From Microbacterium fluvii (GTDB taxonomy: Bacteria > Actinomycetota > Actinomycetes > Actinomycetales > Microbacteriaceae): a DNA stretch of 64,000 bases. Positions 1-9,415 of this stretch are shown piece after piece. The notes beneath the pieces are model-generated. The model did not search any database. It was not told the DNA's origin and saw nothing but the letters and a program-made list of their open reading frames with translations. Position 1 is the stretch's first letter. Each line of letters opens with the position of its first letter. A program made the position numbers and the translations under genes. The stretch lies in contig NZ_JAOPFX010000001.1 of NCBI RefSeq assembly GCF_025515205.1, forward strand, positions 1,488,001-1,552,000. Reading direction: 5' to 3'.

Positions 1-63
1 CTGCTGGGCGCCAAGCGGCGCCTGGATGCGGCGCGGGCCGAGGCCGAGGGGCCGGAGGCCTGA
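1..63 (+). CDS. xseB: Exodeoxyribonuclease VII small subunit, C-terminal end (partial)
   Basis: Only the last 20 codons are in the window, reading LLGAKRRLDAARAEAEGPEA and then a stop. This alanine/arginine/glutamate-rich helix resembles the C-terminus of XseB, the small subunit of exonuclease VII, which degrades single-stranded DNA in the cytoplasm. The call rests mainly on context: xseB is commonly followed by a DUF4245 gene in actinobacteria. Its TGA overlaps the ATG of the next gene (TGATG), suggesting translational coupling. The fragment alone is too short for a firm identification. Confidence 0.55.
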   Translation: MLGAKRRLDAARAEAEGPEA

Positions 64-704
64 TGGCGCAGCGCATCGTCGCCGAGCTCGGCCGGCCCGA
101 GACGCCGGACGAGACCGCCGCGCGCAAGGCGGAGTCGTCGCGCGTCTACCGTTCGTCGCAGACGGCGCGCAACCTCGTCGCCGCACTGATCGTGACCGTC
201 GCCGTGGTCGCCGTGATCTTCTTCGCCGTCCCCAGAGGCACTCTCGCGGAGGCCGATCCGATCGACGTCACCGCCGTCGCGGCGCAGGTCGCCGACACCG
301 AGGGTCAGCCGATCGTCGCGCCCGACATGGGTGAGGGCTGGGTCGCCAACCTCGCGCAGCTCGACGACGTCGGGGGCCTGCGGGCCTTCGCCGTGGTCTG
401 GGCGCAGGACGACGATCAGGGCACGAGCTTCGTGCGGGTCGCGCAGGGCTTCGAAGCCGATGCCGGCTGGCCCGCCCGCGTGCTCACCGGCGCCGCCGTC
501 GGCGAGACCGTCGTGATCGACGGCATCGACTGGATCCGCTACGAGATCTCCGATGCTCAGCGCGCGGGCAACATCTCGGCGGCCCTGAGCACCCAGGCGG
601 GCGCCGACACCGTCATCGTCTACGGCTCCGACGACGCGAGCCTCGAGACCGCCGCCGCCTCGATCGCCGACGATGTGTCGGCCCTGCGTGAGGAGACCCC
701 GTGA
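63..704 (+). CDS. DUF4245 domain membrane-anchored protein
   Basis: This 213-residue protein has a charged cytoplasmic N-terminus of about 35 residues. A single transmembrane segment follows at about residues 38-57 (NLVAALIVTVAVVAVIFFAV), then an extracytoplasmic domain of about 150 residues. The size and architecture match the DUF4245 family, which has no assigned biochemical role. The start ATG overlaps the upstream stop codon and the stop overlaps the GTG of the carbonic anhydrase gene (GTGA), so it sits in a tight operon. There are no catalytic motifs I recognise. The family call is good; the function is unknown. Confidence 0.75.
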   Translation: MAQRIVAELGRPETPDETAARKAESSRVYRSSQTARNLVAALIVTVAVVAVIFFAVPRGTLAEADPIDVTAVAAQVADTEGQPIVAPDMGEGWVANLAQLDDVGGLRAFAVVWAQDDDQGTSFVRVAQGFEADAGWPARVLTGAAVGETVVIDGIDWIRYEISDAQRAGNISAALSTQAGADTVIVYGSDDASLETAAASIADDVSALREETP

Positions 705-1339
705 CCGAGCAGCAGACCCCTCGATCGGTGTGGCACGACATGCGCGCCGGCAACGCTCGCTTCGTCGACGGGGCGCCGCAGCATCCGCGTCAAGACGCCG
801 ACCGCCGCCACGAGCTGGCCACCGTGCAGACTCCGCGCGCGGTGCTCTTCGGCTGCTCCGACTCGCGACTGGCGGCAGAGATCATCTTCGACCAGGGCCT
901 CGGCGACCTGTTCGTCGTGCGCAACGCGGGCCAGGTCGTCTCCGACTCGGCCATCGCGAGCCTCGAATACGCCGTCGCCGTGCTGAAGGTGTCGCTGGTG
1001 GTCGTGCTCGCCCACGACGGATGCGGCGCCGTGCGCGCCGCGATCGACTCGACGGACCCGGAGGCGGCGGAGCTTCCTCCGGCGATCTGGCGCCTCATCG
1101 CCCGCATCGTGCCGGCCGCGCGCACCGTGCTGAGGGCCACCCCCGACGCGACGGCGCACACCGTCGACGCCGAGCTGGTCGGCCGCGAGCACCTGCGCAA
1201 CACGGTCGACGACCTGCTGGCGTCGTCGAAGCTCATCAGCGACGCCGTGGCCGAGGGGCGCCTCGGCATCGTCGGGGCCAACTACCGGCTGGCCGAAGGC
1301 ACCGCCGTTCCGCACGTGAGCGTCGGGCTCGACGCCTGA
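701..1339 (+). CDS. Beta-class carbonic anhydrase
   Basis: This 212-residue cytoplasmic zinc enzyme interconverts CO2 and bicarbonate. The beta-class ligand set is visible: Cys52 with the Asp54/Arg56 dyad in GCSDSR, then His105 and Cys108 in AHDGCGA. The length is typical for the family. The start is a GTG overlapping the stop of the DUF4245 gene. Bicarbonate supply is relevant to the PEP carboxylase encoded near 37-40 kb, though nothing links them directly. A separate hexapeptide-repeat protein near 40 kb could be a gamma-class enzyme. Confidence 0.93.
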   Translation: MTEQQTPRSVWHDMRAGNARFVDGAPQHPRQDADRRHELATVQTPRAVLFGCSDSRLAAEIIFDQGLGDLFVVRNAGQVVSDSAIASLEYAVAVLKVSLVVVLAHDGCGAVRAAIDSTDPEAAELPPAIWRLIARIVPAARTVLRATPDATAHTVDAELVGREHLRNTVDDLLASSKLISDAVAEGRLGIVGANYRLAEGTAVPHVSVGLDA

Positions 1340-1373
1340 CGCCGCACAGACACCACCACCAGGAAACGAGGAC

Positions 1374-2780
1374 GTGACCGAGATGACCGACGCGATCGAG
1401 TACCGCATCGAACACGACACCATGGGCGAGGTGCGCGTGCCCAAAGACGCGCTCTACGCCGCTCAGACGCAGCGTGCCGTGGAGAACTTCCCGATCTCGG
1501 GCAAGGGGCTCGAGCCCGGTCAGATCGCCGCGCTGGCGCGCATCAAGAAGGCCGCGGCCCTCGCCAACAAGGAGCTCGGCACGCTCGACGGAGCCATCGC
1601 CGACGCGATCGCGGCCGCCGCCGACGAGGTCGTGACCGGCGCCTACGACGCGCACTTCCCCGTCGACACCTACCAGACCGGCTCGGGCACATCGTCGAAC
1701 ATGAACATGAACGAGGTGCTCGCGACACTCGCGACCCGTCTGCTCGGCGCCACCGTTCACCCCAACGACCATGTCAACGCCTCGCAGTCGTCGAACGACG
1801 TCTTCCCGACGTCGGTGCACATCGCCGTCACCCAGGCGCTCATCGACGACCTGATCCCGGCGCTCGACCACCTCGCCGTCGCCCTCGAGGCGAAGGCCGA
1901 GCTGTGGAAGGACGCCGTGAAGTCGGGCCGCACGCACCTCATGGACGCGACCCCGGTCACGCTCGGCCAGGAGTTCGGCGGCTACGCCCGCCAGATCCGC
2001 CTCGGCATCGAGCGTGTGCAGTCCGTCCTCCCCCGCGTCGGCGAGGTCCCGCTGGGCGGCACGGCCGTCGGCACCGGCATCAACACGCCTCTCGGTTTCC
2101 CGCAGAAGGTCATCGAGCTGCTCGTCGCCGAGACGGAGCTGCCGATCACCGAGGCGAAGGACCACTTCGAGGCTCAGGCCAACCGCGACGGCCTCGTCGA
2201 GGCATCCGGCGCGCTGCGCACGATCGCGGTGTCGCTGACCAAGATCAACAACGACCTGCGCTGGATGGGCTCCGGCCCCAACACCGGACTCGGCGAACTG
2301 CACATCCCCGACCTGCAGCCCGGCTCGTCGATCATGCCGGGCAAGGTCAACCCCGTCGTCCCCGAGGCGACCCTCATGGTCTGCGCACGCGTGATCGGCA
2401 ACGACGCGACGGTCGCGTGGGCCGGCGCCTCCGGCTCGTTCGAGCTGAACGTCGCCATCCCCGTGATGGGCACGGCGCTGCTCGAGTCGATCCGCCTGCT
2501 CTCCAACGCGATGCGCGTGCTCGCCGACAAGACCGTCGACGGGCTCGAGGCCAACCTCGAGCGCGCCGCGGCGTTCGCCGGCATGTCTCCCTCGATCGTG
2601 ACGCCGCTGAACAAGGTCATCGGCTACGAGGCCGCCGCGAAGATCGCGAAGCACTCCGTGGCCAAGGGCATCACGGTGCGCGAGGCCGTGATCGACCTCG
2701 GCTACGTCGAGCGCGGCGAGATCACCCTCGAGCAGCTGGATGCCAAGCTCGATCTGCTCTCGATGACGCATCCGGGTTGA
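1374..2780 (+). CDS. fumC: Fumarate hydratase, class II
   Basis: This 468-residue protein catalyses reversible hydration of fumarate to L-malate in the TCA cycle and belongs to the oxygen-stable, iron-free class II enzymes. The superfamily signature [11 protein letters not shown] lies at about residues 317-327 and carries the catalytic serine. The [13 protein letters not shown] segment near residue 184 carries the catalytic His188. The chosen start is GTG 1374, preceded by AGGA; an ATG three codons later is the alternative. The gene lies 34 nt after the carbonic anhydrase gene and is probably co-transcribed with it. Confidence 0.97.
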   Translation: MTEMTDAIEYRIEHDTMGEVRVPKDALYAAQTQRAVENFPISGKGLEPGQIAALARIKKAAALANKELGTLDGAIADAIAAAADEVVTGAYDAHFPVDTYQTGSGTSSNMNMNEVLATLATRLLGATVHPNDHVNASQSSNDVFPTSVHIAVTQALIDDLIPALDHLAVALEAKAELWKDAVKSGRTHLMDATPVTLGQEFGGYARQIRLGIERVQSVLPRVGEVPLGGTAVGTGINTPLGFPQKVIELLVAETELPITEAKDHFEAQANRDGLVEASGALRTIAVSLTKINNDLRWMGSGPNTGLGELHIPDLQPGSSIMPGKVNPVVPEATLMVCARVIGNDATVAWAGASGSFELNVAIPVMGTALLESIRLLSNAMRVLADKTVDGLEANLERAAAFAGMSPSIVTPLNKVIGYEAAAKIAKHSVAKGITVREAVIDLGYVERGEITLEQLDAKLDLLSMTHPG

Positions 2781-2806
2781 CCCGCGCGGAACGGGCGAGC
2801 GCGCGC

Positions 2807-2821
2807 GATAATCAGGGGGTG
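2807..2821 (+). promoter_or_regulatory. Leaderless promoter -10 and start of the histidine kinase gene
   Basis: GATAAT at 2807-2812 is followed by six bases and then the GTG start at 2819. A -10 hexamer this close to a start codon would place the transcription start on the GTG itself, so the mRNA would be leaderless. It implies that the kinase/regulator pair can be transcribed independently of fumC. Confidence 0.55.
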
Positions 2822-4354
2822 ACCACGTCGTCCCGCCCGATTTCGGCGCGCGCTCGCATTCTCGCGGCGATCCTCGCCGTGGCGTGCGTCGGCCTCGCCG
2901 TGGTCGGCAGCGTCACCTTCCTCGTGCAGCGCGACCGCGTGCTCACGGCGGTCAACGCCCGCCTGCAGGACCAGGTGACGAGGCTGCAGACGGTCGCGAC
3001 CCCCGATCCGACCGCGTCGGCGACGCCGAGCCCCTCTGGCACGCCCGATCCCGACGGCGAGGTCACGGCGACCGAGACGATCAACCTCGACCAGTTCGAC
3101 TCGGTGGAGGACTATCTGCACGCCGTCGTCGCCCGACTCGTCCCGGCGCGCAACGAGGGGTCGGTCGCCGTGATCGACGGAGAGCCCCGGTTCAAGCCGT
3201 CGACGCTGTCGGGGTTCGATCTGTCGCAGAATCAGGCGCTCATCGATCGCGCCGTCGCCGAGACGGCCGACGGTGAGGTCAAGCGCGGCACGTTCAACGA
3301 CGGGACCGCGTCGCTGCGCTACATCGCCATTCCCGTGACGATGGAAGGCGACCCCGAGCAGGGCGTCTACATCAGGGCGATCGACCTGGGCGCCGAGCTC
3401 GAGCCGGTCACCGCCACCATGACGACCTTCGTCGTGGCGGCCCTCGCGGTGCTCGCCGCGATCGGCGTCGTGGGCTGGTTCGTCGCCGGGCGGCTCCTCT
3501 CGCCGATCCGGTCGCTGCGCGACGCGGCCGACTCCATCACGATCGCCGACCTGTCTCCTCGCCTGCCCGCAGAGGGCAACGACGACATCTCCGACCTCAC
3601 CCGCACGGTCAATTCGATGCTCGACCGACTCGAAGGGTCGGTCGACGTGCAGCGCCAGCTGCTCGACGACGTGCGGCACGAGTTGAAGACGCCCATCACC
3701 ATCGTGCGCGGCCACCTCGAGATGATGGATCCCACAGATCTCGACGACGTCGCCGCGACGAGGGAGATCGGCATCGCCGAACTCGACCGCATGACCCGCC
3801 TGGTCGACGACATCGACCTGCTCGCAGCCGTGGAGGGCGACGCGTTCTCGATGGGTGAGATCGACCTCGCCGCGCTCACGGCACGGGTCGGCGAGCTGGT
3901 CGCCGTGATCCCCGGGCACACGTGGGAGGTGGCCGACACCGCGCAGGGCGACATCGTCGGCGACTCCGACCGGCTGCTGCAGGCGTGGCTGCAGCTGGCC
4001 GACAACGCTGCCAAGTACACCCCGGCCGGCTCCCCCATCGAGATCGGGAGCGTGCGCACCGCCGATACGGTGCGGCTGTGGGTGCGCGACCACGGGCCGG
4101 GAATCCCGCCGGCCTACCGCCACCGCATCTTCCGTCGTTTCGATCGGGCCCAGGGCAAGCGCACCGTGGGCGGCTCGGGGCTGGGGCTGGCGATCGTGGA
4201 TGCGATCACCAAGGCTCACCACGGTCAGTGCACGGTCACCGACACGCCGGGCGGCGGCGCGACGTTCACCATTCAGCTGCCGGTGGCCGCAGCGGAGCTG
4301 CCGGCACCGGTGCGCGCCGGTGACGTGGTGTTGCAGAGAGAGGCTGCCGAATGA
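2819..4354 (+). CDS. Sensor histidine kinase with periplasmic-facing sensor domain
   Basis: This 511-residue membrane kinase has a first transmembrane helix at about residues 11-33. An extracytoplasmic region of about 165 residues follows and contains a Thr/Pro/Ser-rich stretch (about 60-82). A second helix lies near residues 202-224, followed by HAMP, a DHp helix with His287 in VRHELKTPIT, and a HATPase_c domain with N-box DNAAKY, G1 DHGPGIP and G2 GGSGLGLA. It should autophosphorylate His287 and pass the phosphate to the regulator encoded immediately downstream, whose ATG overlaps this stop. The longer upstream reading frame was rejected because it would overlap fumC. The stimulus is unknown. 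Confidence 0.92.
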   Translation: MTTSSRPISARARILAAILAVACVGLAVVGSVTFLVQRDRVLTAVNARLQDQVTRLQTVATPDPTASATPSPSGTPDPDGEVTATETINLDQFDSVEDYLHAVVARLVPARNEGSVAVIDGEPRFKPSTLSGFDLSQNQALIDRAVAETADGEVKRGTFNDGTASLRYIAIPVTMEGDPEQGVYIRAIDLGAELEPVTATMTTFVVAALAVLAAIGVVGWFVAGRLLSPIRSLRDAADSITIADLSPRLPAEGNDDISDLTRTVNSMLDRLEGSVDVQRQLLDDVRHELKTPITIVRGHLEMMDPTDLDDVAATREIGIAELDRMTRLVDDIDLLAAVEGDAFSMGEIDLAALTARVGELVAVIPGHTWEVADTAQGDIVGDSDRLLQAWLQLADNAAKYTPAGSPIEIGSVRTADTVRLWVRDHGPGIPPAYRHRIFRRFDRAQGKRTVGGSGLGLAIVDAITKAHHGQCTVTDTPGGGATFTIQLPVAAAELPAPVRAGDVVLQREAAE

Positions 4355-5007
4355 CCAAGATCCTCATCGTGGAAGACGAGGCACGGATCGCTTCGTTCGT
4401 CAGCCGCGGACTCCAGGCGAACGGCTACGAGACGACGATCGTCGACGACGGCGCGGTCGCCTTGGAGCGCATCGTGCGCGACGACTTCGACCTCGTGCTC
4501 CTCGACATCGGCCTTCCCTCGCTCGACGGCTACGAGATCGTGCAGCAGGCGCGCGCGCAGGGCATCGGCATCCCCATCATCATGCTCACGGCCCGCACGA
4601 GCACGCGAGACACCGTCGAAGGACTCGATTCGGGTGCCAGCGACTACGTCGCCAAGCCGTTCACCTTCGAGGAGCTGCTGGCGCGCGTGCGCTCACGCCT
4701 GCGCGAGAGCTCCGTGCCCACCGGCATGGTGCTCACGCACGGTGACGTGGTGCTCGACATCCTGGCGCGCAAGGCGAGCGTCGACGGCGTCGAGGTCGAG
4801 CTGTCGACGCGGGAATTCGCGCTGGCCGAGCAGTTCCTGCGCAGCCCCGGTCACGTGCTCACCCGCGAGCAGCTCTTGAGCCGGGTGTGGGGGCTCGATT
4901 TCGACCCGGGCTCCAATGTCGTCGACGTGTACGTGCGGTACCTGCGCGGCAAGCTCGGCGCGCACCATATCGTCACGGTGCGCGGAGCCGGCTACCGCTG
5001 GGAGTAG
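4351..5007 (+). CDS. OmpR-family response regulator
   Basis: This 218-residue DNA-binding regulator has a receiver domain with the acidic pair near residues 8-9, phospho-acceptor Asp52 in LLDIGLP, a conserved Thr in LTAR, and Lys in YVAKPF. A winged-helix Trans_reg_C domain follows, ending in VDVYVRYLRGKLG and VRGAGYRWE. It is the cognate partner of the upstream kinase by the 4-nt gene overlap (ATGA). A hairpin lies 23 nt after the stop. Target genes cannot be read from the sequence. Confidence 0.94.
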   Translation: MTKILIVEDEARIASFVSRGLQANGYETTIVDDGAVALERIVRDDFDLVLLDIGLPSLDGYEIVQQARAQGIGIPIIMLTARTSTRDTVEGLDSGASDYVAKPFTFEELLARVRSRLRESSVPTGMVLTHGDVVLDILARKASVDGVEVELSTREFALAEQFLRSPGHVLTREQLLSRVWGLDFDPGSNVVDVYVRYLRGKLGAHHIVTVRGAGYRWE

Positions 5008-5030
5008 CGGGTATCGCCCGCCGACGAGGA

Positions 5031-5060
5031 AGCCCCCGGTGCTGGGGGACACCGGGGGCT
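5031..5060. terminator. Bidirectional hairpin between convergent genes
   Basis: AGCCCCCGGT and its perfect reverse complement ACCGGGGGCT enclose a 10-nt loop. It lies between the response regulator stop (5007) and the stop of the minus-strand gene (5095). No U-tract follows, as is common for actinobacterial hairpin terminators. Confidence 0.7.
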
Positions 5061-5094
5061 GGGGAGGGGCCGCGCTGGGGACGCAGGCCCATCA

Positions 5095-5727
5095 TCAATC
5101 GCGATCGCTAGGGGAATCGTGCGATTGACCTTTCCTCCATCCGTCGTGCGAGCTTCGTCGGTCGCTCGCGGATGATTCCTCCGTGGGGTCGGAGGAAGAC
5201 TGTCGTGCCCTGTCGGCTCTGTCGCCCACGCGAGCATCGTCGCCGCCCATGGTGGCCTGAACCTTCTCGAGCCAGGCTGCCGTGCGCTTCTGCGACCACC
5301 CCTGGTTCTGCGCCCACTCGCGCACCGCGTCGGACGCGCCGCGCTCGCCCGCACTCTCATCGCGGCTCTTCTCGGAGCGCGAAGACGACGATGTCGAGGA
5401 CTTCGACGAGGTCGAGGTCGACGACGTCGCGGGCGACGTCTGGGTCTGTGCGACCGGCGCGACGACCACCGGCTCGGGAGCCGGGACCGTCTCAGGGGCG
5501 TCGACGTGATCGATCTGAGGCGCCTCCGCGCTGGCCGAAGCAGACGGCGACGGTGCCGGCGCGGCGGCCGTCGACGCGGAGGGAACGACGACGCGCGCTC
5601 CCGTGAGCGTCACGCCGCTCGAGTCCGCCAGGGCGGCGCCGTTGGAGAGGGCGACGGCGCACACGACGGCGACACTGGCTGCGACGGTGGCCGCGCCACC
5701 GAACGCCAGTCGTGCCCGACTGTCCAC
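5095..5727 (-). CDS. Secreted Ser/Thr-rich hypothetical protein
   Basis: The chosen start is GTG 5727, preceded at good spacing by GGGGAGAG; it yields 210 residues beginning MDSRARLAFGG. The N-terminus has a signal-peptide-like hydrophobic stretch (about residues 8-34). Then comes a Pro/Ala/Ser region, a block extremely rich in Ser and Thr (about 100-117), and a short conserved-looking helical patch (AVREWAQNQGWSQKRTAAWL, about residues 134-153). The tail is hydrophilic and charged. I recognise no enzymatic domain. A role at the cell surface is an inference from the signal and low-complexity composition only. Confidence 0.65.
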   Translation of the reverse strand: MDSRARLAFGGAATVAASVAVVCAVALSNGAALADSSGVTLTGARVVVPSASTAAAPAPSPSASASAEAPQIDHVDAPETVPAPEPVVVAPVAQTQTSPATSSTSTSSKSSTSSSSRSEKSRDESAGERGASDAVREWAQNQGWSQKRTAAWLEKVQATMGGDDARVGDRADRARQSSSDPTEESSASDRRSSHDGWRKGQSHDSPSDRD

Positions 5728-5793
5728 TGTGCACTCTCCCCGCAGCGCGCCCCTCGCGCTTCTCATCCATGGTCGCACTACACGGTGAGACTG

Positions 5794-5835
5794 GGAGGAG
5801 ATGGGGATGAGACTCTTCTCATCTCCATCTCCTCC
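5794..5835 (-). terminator. Long hairpin downstream of the phoH-like gene
   Basis: An 18-bp stem (5794-5811 with 5818-5835, one G-U pair) encloses a 6-nt loop. It begins about 20 nt after the stop of the minus-strand phoH-like gene and lies before the GTG of the Ser-rich secreted protein gene, so it most likely terminates the former. There is no U-tract. Confidence 0.75.
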
Positions 5836-5854
5836 ACACAGGACGCGGAGCCGG

Positions 5855-7210
5855 TCAGGCCAGTTCGCCCGCCTCCAGCAGGTCGGTGACGAGCGCCGCG
5901 ATCGCCGAGCGCTCCGAGCGCATGAGTGTCACATGACCGAACAGATCGTGCCCCTTGAGCGTCTCGATCACCGAGGCGACGCCGTCATGGCGGCCCACGC
6001 GAAGGTTGTCGCGCTGGCCCACATCATGGGTGAGGACGACCCGGGAGTTCTGCCCCATGCGGCTGAGCACCGTGAGCAGCACGTTGCGCTCGAGCGACTG
6101 CGCCTCGTCGACGATCACGAACGCGTCGTGCAGAGACCTGCCGCGGATGTGGGTCAACGGCATGACCTCCAGCATCCCCCGTTCGACGACCTCTTCGAGC
6201 ACGTTGCCGGAGACCACCGAGCCCAGCGTGTCGAACACCGCCTGGCCCCAGGGGTTCATCTTCTCCTGCTGGTCGCCTGGAAGATACCCGAGCTCCTGCC
6301 CGCCGACGGCGAACAGCGGCCGGAAGACGATGATCTTCTTCTGCTGCTGACGTTCCAGCACGGCTTCGAGACCCGCGCACAGCGCGAGCGCCGACTTGCC
6401 GGTGCCGGCGCGGCCGCCGAGCGACACGATGCCCACGTCGGGGTCGAGCAGCAGATCGATCGCGATGCGCTGCTCTGCCGAGCGCCCGTGCAGACCGAAC
6501 ACCTCCCGGTCGCCGCGCACGAGCCGGAACTCGCCGTCGCCGCTCACCCGGCCCAGGGCCGACCCCCGTTCGGAGTGGATGATCAGGCCCGTGTTGACGG
6601 GAAGCCCCCGCACGTCGTCGCTCGAGGCGACTTCGCTCTCGTAGAGGTCGCTGATGTCGTCGCCCGAGACGTCGATCGTGGCGATGCCTGTCCACCCCGA
6701 GTCGACGGCCTGCTCGGCCAGGTACTCCTCCGCACTGATACCGAGCGATGCGGCCTTGACGCGCATCGGCAGGTCCTTCGAGACGACGGTCACCTCCTGC
6801 CCGTCCTGGGCGAGGTGCATCGCGACAGCCAGGATTCGGCTGTCGTTGTCGTTCAGGCGGATGCCCGAGGGCAGAACCGAGGAGTCGGTGTTGTTGAGCT
6901 CGACCCGCAGCGTGCCACCCGCGCCGACCGGCACGGGAAAGTCGAGCCTTCCGTGCTCCACACGCAGCTCGTCGAGGTGACGCAGCGCCTGCCGGGCGAA
7001 ATAGCCGATCTCCGGATCGTGGCGCTTGCCCTCCAGTTCGGAGATCACCACCACGGGGATGACGACGCTGTGCTCGGCGAAGCGGAAGAACGCCCGCGGA
7101 TCGCTCAGCAGAACCGAGGTGTCCAGAACATACGTGCGCAGATCGGTCTGATCATCGACCCCCTGCGCACTGTCGAGACGGTGCTGCTGATGTGGTGCTC
7201 GTGTGGTCAC
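5855..7210 (-). CDS. PIN-domain PhoH family ATPase (PhoH2 type)
   Basis: This protein has an N-terminal PIN nuclease domain ([12 protein letters not shown] near residue 27, with further acidic residues in [10 protein letters not shown]). A C-terminal PhoH ATPase domain follows, with Walker [13 protein letters not shown] and Walker [12 protein letters not shown]-PhoH2 proteins are reported RNA helicase/ribonucleases; the cellular role here is unknown. I prefer GTG 7210, which has GGGAG six bases upstream, giving 451 residues. GTG 7237 would add nine residues. A long hairpin follows the gene. It is transcribed alone. Confidence 0.88.
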   Translation of the reverse strand: MTTRAPHQQHRLDSAQGVDDQTDLRTYVLDTSVLLSDPRAFFRFAEHSVVIPVVVISELEGKRHDPEIGYFARQALRHLDELRVEHGRLDFPVPVGAGGTLRVELNNTDSSVLPSGIRLNDNDSRILAVAMHLAQDGQEVTVVSKDLPMRVKAASLGISAEEYLAEQAVDSGWTGIATIDVSGDDISDLYESEVASSDDVRGLPVNTGLIIHSERGSALGRVSGDGEFRLVRGDREVFGLHGRSAEQRIAIDLLLDPDVGIVSLGGRAGTGKSALALCAGLEAVLERQQQKKIIVFRPLFAVGGQELGYLPGDQQEKMNPWGQAVFDTLGSVVSGNVLEEVVERGMLEVMPLTHIRGRSLHDAFVIVDEAQSLERNVLLTVLSRMGQNSRVVLTHDVGQRDNLRVGRHDGVASVIETLKGHDLFGHVTLMRSERSAIAALVTDLLEAGELA

Positions 7211-7401
7211 AACCCACTCCCGCCCCGGGTGTTGCACCCGGCTGTCGCGAGTCGACCGTGGTCACGAGTCGTGTACCGCTGGGCCGACCCGACCGGGCTC
7301 CTTGCCCGATGACGCCAAGCTACGTCCGCCTGGCACAACGGCGGTCAGCGACACGCTGGCGTGTCGGTTACGTCCGCGTTAATTCCGCGGTGCCTCGGCA
7401 C
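7211..7401. other. Intergenic region upstream of phoH-like gene
   Basis: This gap separates the aminotransferase stop from the PhoH start, both on the minus strand. It contains a perfect 7-bp hairpin CGACACG/CGTGTCG (7349-7355 with 7360-7366) flanked by two copies of TACGTCCGC (7321-7329 and 7370-7378), and a small CCGCG/CGCGG stem at 7374-7390. I see no convincing promoter or coding sequence. The symmetric arrangement could be a regulator site or a terminator. Confidence 0.4.
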
Positions 7402-8523
7402 TCACCACGCGCGGCCCGACGCCGCCGTCGCGAGCGCGTCGACCAGCATCCGCATCGTCGCCTCGTCGGTGCCGGCGTGGGGGGCGATGCGCAGCACACC
7501 CTCGCGGGCGGTGAAGACGAGCCCGTGGTTGGCCAGCGCCGCAGCGATCGGGCCGGCGTCGGCCGGTTCGGGGGCGAGCGCGACGATGCCCGCGCGGCGC
7601 ACGGGGTCGCGAGGGGTCACGACGGCGATGCGGTGCGAGTCGGCGATGGCGATGACCTCGTCGACCCGCTGCCGCAGTGCGGCTTCGATGGCGTCGAGCC
7701 CCGCATCGCGCACGTCACGGAGGGCGGTGGTCAGCCGCGCCGCCGCGAGCGGGTCTGGCCTGCTCACGCTGAATCCTCTGGCCGCCCGCGCGGCCGGCGG
7801 CAGCTCGCCGGGCTGATCGGCCTCGCCGAGACCGGTGAGCCCCGAGAAGACCGGGGTGAGACGCTCGAGCGCGCGATCGCCGAACCACGCGAAGCCCGTG
7901 CCCCTCCCCGCCCGCAGCCACTTGTAGCCGTGCGCGCAGACGACGTCCGCGGCGGCGTAGTCGGCGTCGACGACGCCGAACCCCTGCACGGCGTCCACGA
8001 TCAGCAGGCGGTCGCCGATGACCTCGCGCAGCCCTGCGAGGTCGGCACGGTAGCCGGTGCGGAAGTCGACGAGGCTCACCGCCACTGCTGTCACGTCGTC
8101 GGTGAGGGCTTCGCGCACCGCCTCGGGCGAGACGACGGCGTCGTCTGGTTCGAAGCGCACCACCTGCAGATCGGGTCGCGCCTGCGCCGCCCGCGCGGCC
8201 GCCACCCGCAGGCTCGGAAACTCCGCGTCCGAGACGAGCACCGCGCCCGACAGCCCGAACAGCGCCTGCATCAGTCCGTCGGTCGTCGACGGCTGCAGCA
8301 CCACCTGGTCGACCGGCACGTCGAGCATCTCGGCCACCAGCGCGGCGGCATGACCCGGGTTCTCACCGACGAGGTCGATGCTCGAGCGTCGCCCCGTGCC
8401 CAGCAGATCGGCGTCTGCTCGCACCTCGGCGCGCACCGAGGGCGAGAGGGGCCCGAAGGCCGCCCAATCGAGATACCCCGGTTCGCCGTCGAACGAGGCC
8501 AGATACGACTCGATCGTGCTCAT
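7402..8523 (-). CDS. Class V aminotransferase-fold PLP enzyme
   Basis: This 373-residue cytoplasmic protein is of the aminotransferase class V / cysteine desulfurase-like fold. The PLP-binding lysine is visible in AHGYKWLRAG, after the aspartate-containing strand LLIVDAVQGFG, and the QPSTTDGLMQA segment forms the phosphate/substrate loop. The exact substrate cannot be assigned. The ATG 8523 start leaves a plausible N-terminus (MSTIESYLASF); the upstream in-frame extension is Arg-rich and would overlap uppS, so it was discarded. The gene follows uppS by 17 nt and is probably in its operon. Confidence 0.85.
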   Translation of the reverse strand: MSTIESYLASFDGEPGYLDWAAFGPLSPSVRAEVRADADLLGTGRRSSIDLVGENPGHAAALVAEMLDVPVDQVVLQPSTTDGLMQALFGLSGAVLVSDAEFPSLRVAAARAAQARPDLQVVRFEPDDAVVSPEAVREALTDDVTAVAVSLVDFRTGYRADLAGLREVIGDRLLIVDAVQGFGVVDADYAAADVVCAHGYKWLRAGRGTGFAWFGDRALERLTPVFSGLTGLGEADQPGELPPAARAARGFSVSRPDPLAAARLTTALRDVRDAGLDAIEAALRQRVDEVIAIADSHRIAVVTPRDPVRRAGIVALAPEPADAGPIAAALANHGLVFTAREGVLRIAPHAGTDEATMRMLVDALATAASGRAW

Positions 8524-8540
8524 CGTCCGATTCTCGCAGT

Positions 8541-9320
8541 TCAGCCGCCGTAGCGGCGATCGCGGGACCCGTAATCGCGGATGGCCCGGAGGAAGTCGAC
8601 CTCGCGCAGGTCGGGTCCGAGCGCCTCGACGAAGTAGAACTCGCTGTGCGCGCTCTGCCACAGGAGGAAGTCGCTCAGCCGCTGCTCCCCCGACGTGCGG
8701 ATGACCAGATCGGGGTCTGGCTGACCGCCGGTATAGAGGTGCTCGCCGATCTGCTCGGGCGTCAGGCTCGCGGCAAGGTCTTCGAGCGAGCCGCCCTGGG
8801 CCTGATGGTGGCCGATGATGCTGCGCACGGCATCGACGATTTCACCGCGCCCGCCGTAGCCGACCGCCAGGTTGACGTGCAGACCCGCATTGCCCCGCGT
8901 TCGCTCCGCCGCGTCGGCGAGCACACGCGCGAGGTCGGGCGGCAGCAGATCCGCCCTGCCGACGTGCTGCACCCGCCAATCGGGCTCGCGGGAGAGCCCG
9001 TCGGCCAGCTCGGCGATGATCTCGATGAGATCGCTGAGCTCCTGGGTGTCGCGCTTGGTGAGATTGTCGGTCGACAGCAGGTAGAGCGAGACGACGCGGA
9101 TGCCGACGGCGTCGCACCATCCCAGGAACTCCCGCATCTTCGCGGCCCCTGCCCGATGCCCGTGCGCGGCCGAGTCGTAGCCGAGCTGGCGTGCCCACCG
9201 GCGGTTGCCGTCGATCATCATCGCGACGTGACGCGGCACGGCCTCAGGCCGCAGCCGACGCCGGAGTCGACCGATGTAGAGCCGATAGAGCGGCCCTCTC
9301 CCCTCGTTCGACGCAGCCAC
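8541..9320 (-). CDS. uppS: Isoprenyl transferase (cis-prenyl diphosphate synthase)
   Basis: This 259-residue cis-prenyltransferase elongates farnesyl (or longer) diphosphate with isopentenyl diphosphate to give the lipid carrier used for peptidoglycan and glycan assembly at the membrane. The signature MMIDGNRRWAR near residue 34 contains the catalytic Asp. The C-terminal DLVIRTSGEQRLSDFLLWQ matches the conserved substrate-binding block. The GTG start sits six bases after a TAGCGT hexamer. Divergent from the hemolysin-III gene, as in mycobacteria. Whether the product is C50 or C55 cannot be told. Confidence 0.95.
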   Translation of the reverse strand: MAASNEGRGPLYRLYIGRLRRRLRPEAVPRHVAMMIDGNRRWARQLGYDSAAHGHRAGAAKMREFLGWCDAVGIRVVSLYLLSTDNLTKRDTQELSDLIEIIAELADGLSREPDWRVQHVGRADLLPPDLARVLADAAERTRGNAGLHVNLAVGYGGRGEIVDAVRSIIGHHQAQGGSLEDLAASLTPEQIGEHLYTGGQPDPDLVIRTSGEQRLSDFLLWQSAHSEFYFVEALGPDLREVDFLRAIRDYGSRDRRYGG

Positions 9321-9332
9321 GGCTCTACGCTA
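9318..9332 (-). promoter_or_regulatory. Leaderless promoter -10 of uppS
   Basis: On the minus strand TAGCGT (9332-9327) is followed by AGAGCC and the GTG start of uppS. The spacing predicts a leaderless transcript. Confidence 0.55.
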
Positions 9333-9399
9333 CCGTCCACCGCCTACGAATCCCCTGCGGGTCTGCGGCCGCGTGCCCGGCTCGGCATATGCCACGGCG

Positions 9400-9415
9400 T
9401 AGGCTCGGCAGCGTG
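9400..9415 (+). promoter_or_regulatory. Leaderless promoter -10 of the hemolysin III gene
   Basis: TAGGCT (9400-9405) lies seven bases before GTG 9413. The same signature is on the opposite strand for uppS, about 70 bp away. Confidence 0.55.

Noticed and set aside
1236..2771. A 511-codon open frame on the minus strand opposite fumC
   Set aside because: It is a high-GC shadow: Arg/Gly/Asp/Val-rich with no domain, while the plus strand encodes an unmistakable fumarase.
5855..7210. PhoH with PIN domain as a toxin-antitoxin locus
   Set aside because: No small antitoxin gene lies upstream; the 191-bp gap contains only small repeats.
5801..7312. A 503-codon plus-strand frame opposite the PhoH gene
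   Set aside because: It reads as His/Arg/Asp-rich low-complexity antisense of a well-supported ATPase and has no ribosome binding site.
7321..7378. Two TACGTCCGC copies as a CRISPR-like or phage array
   Set aside because: Only two nine-base copies flank a small hairpin; there are no spacers of regular length and no cas genes.
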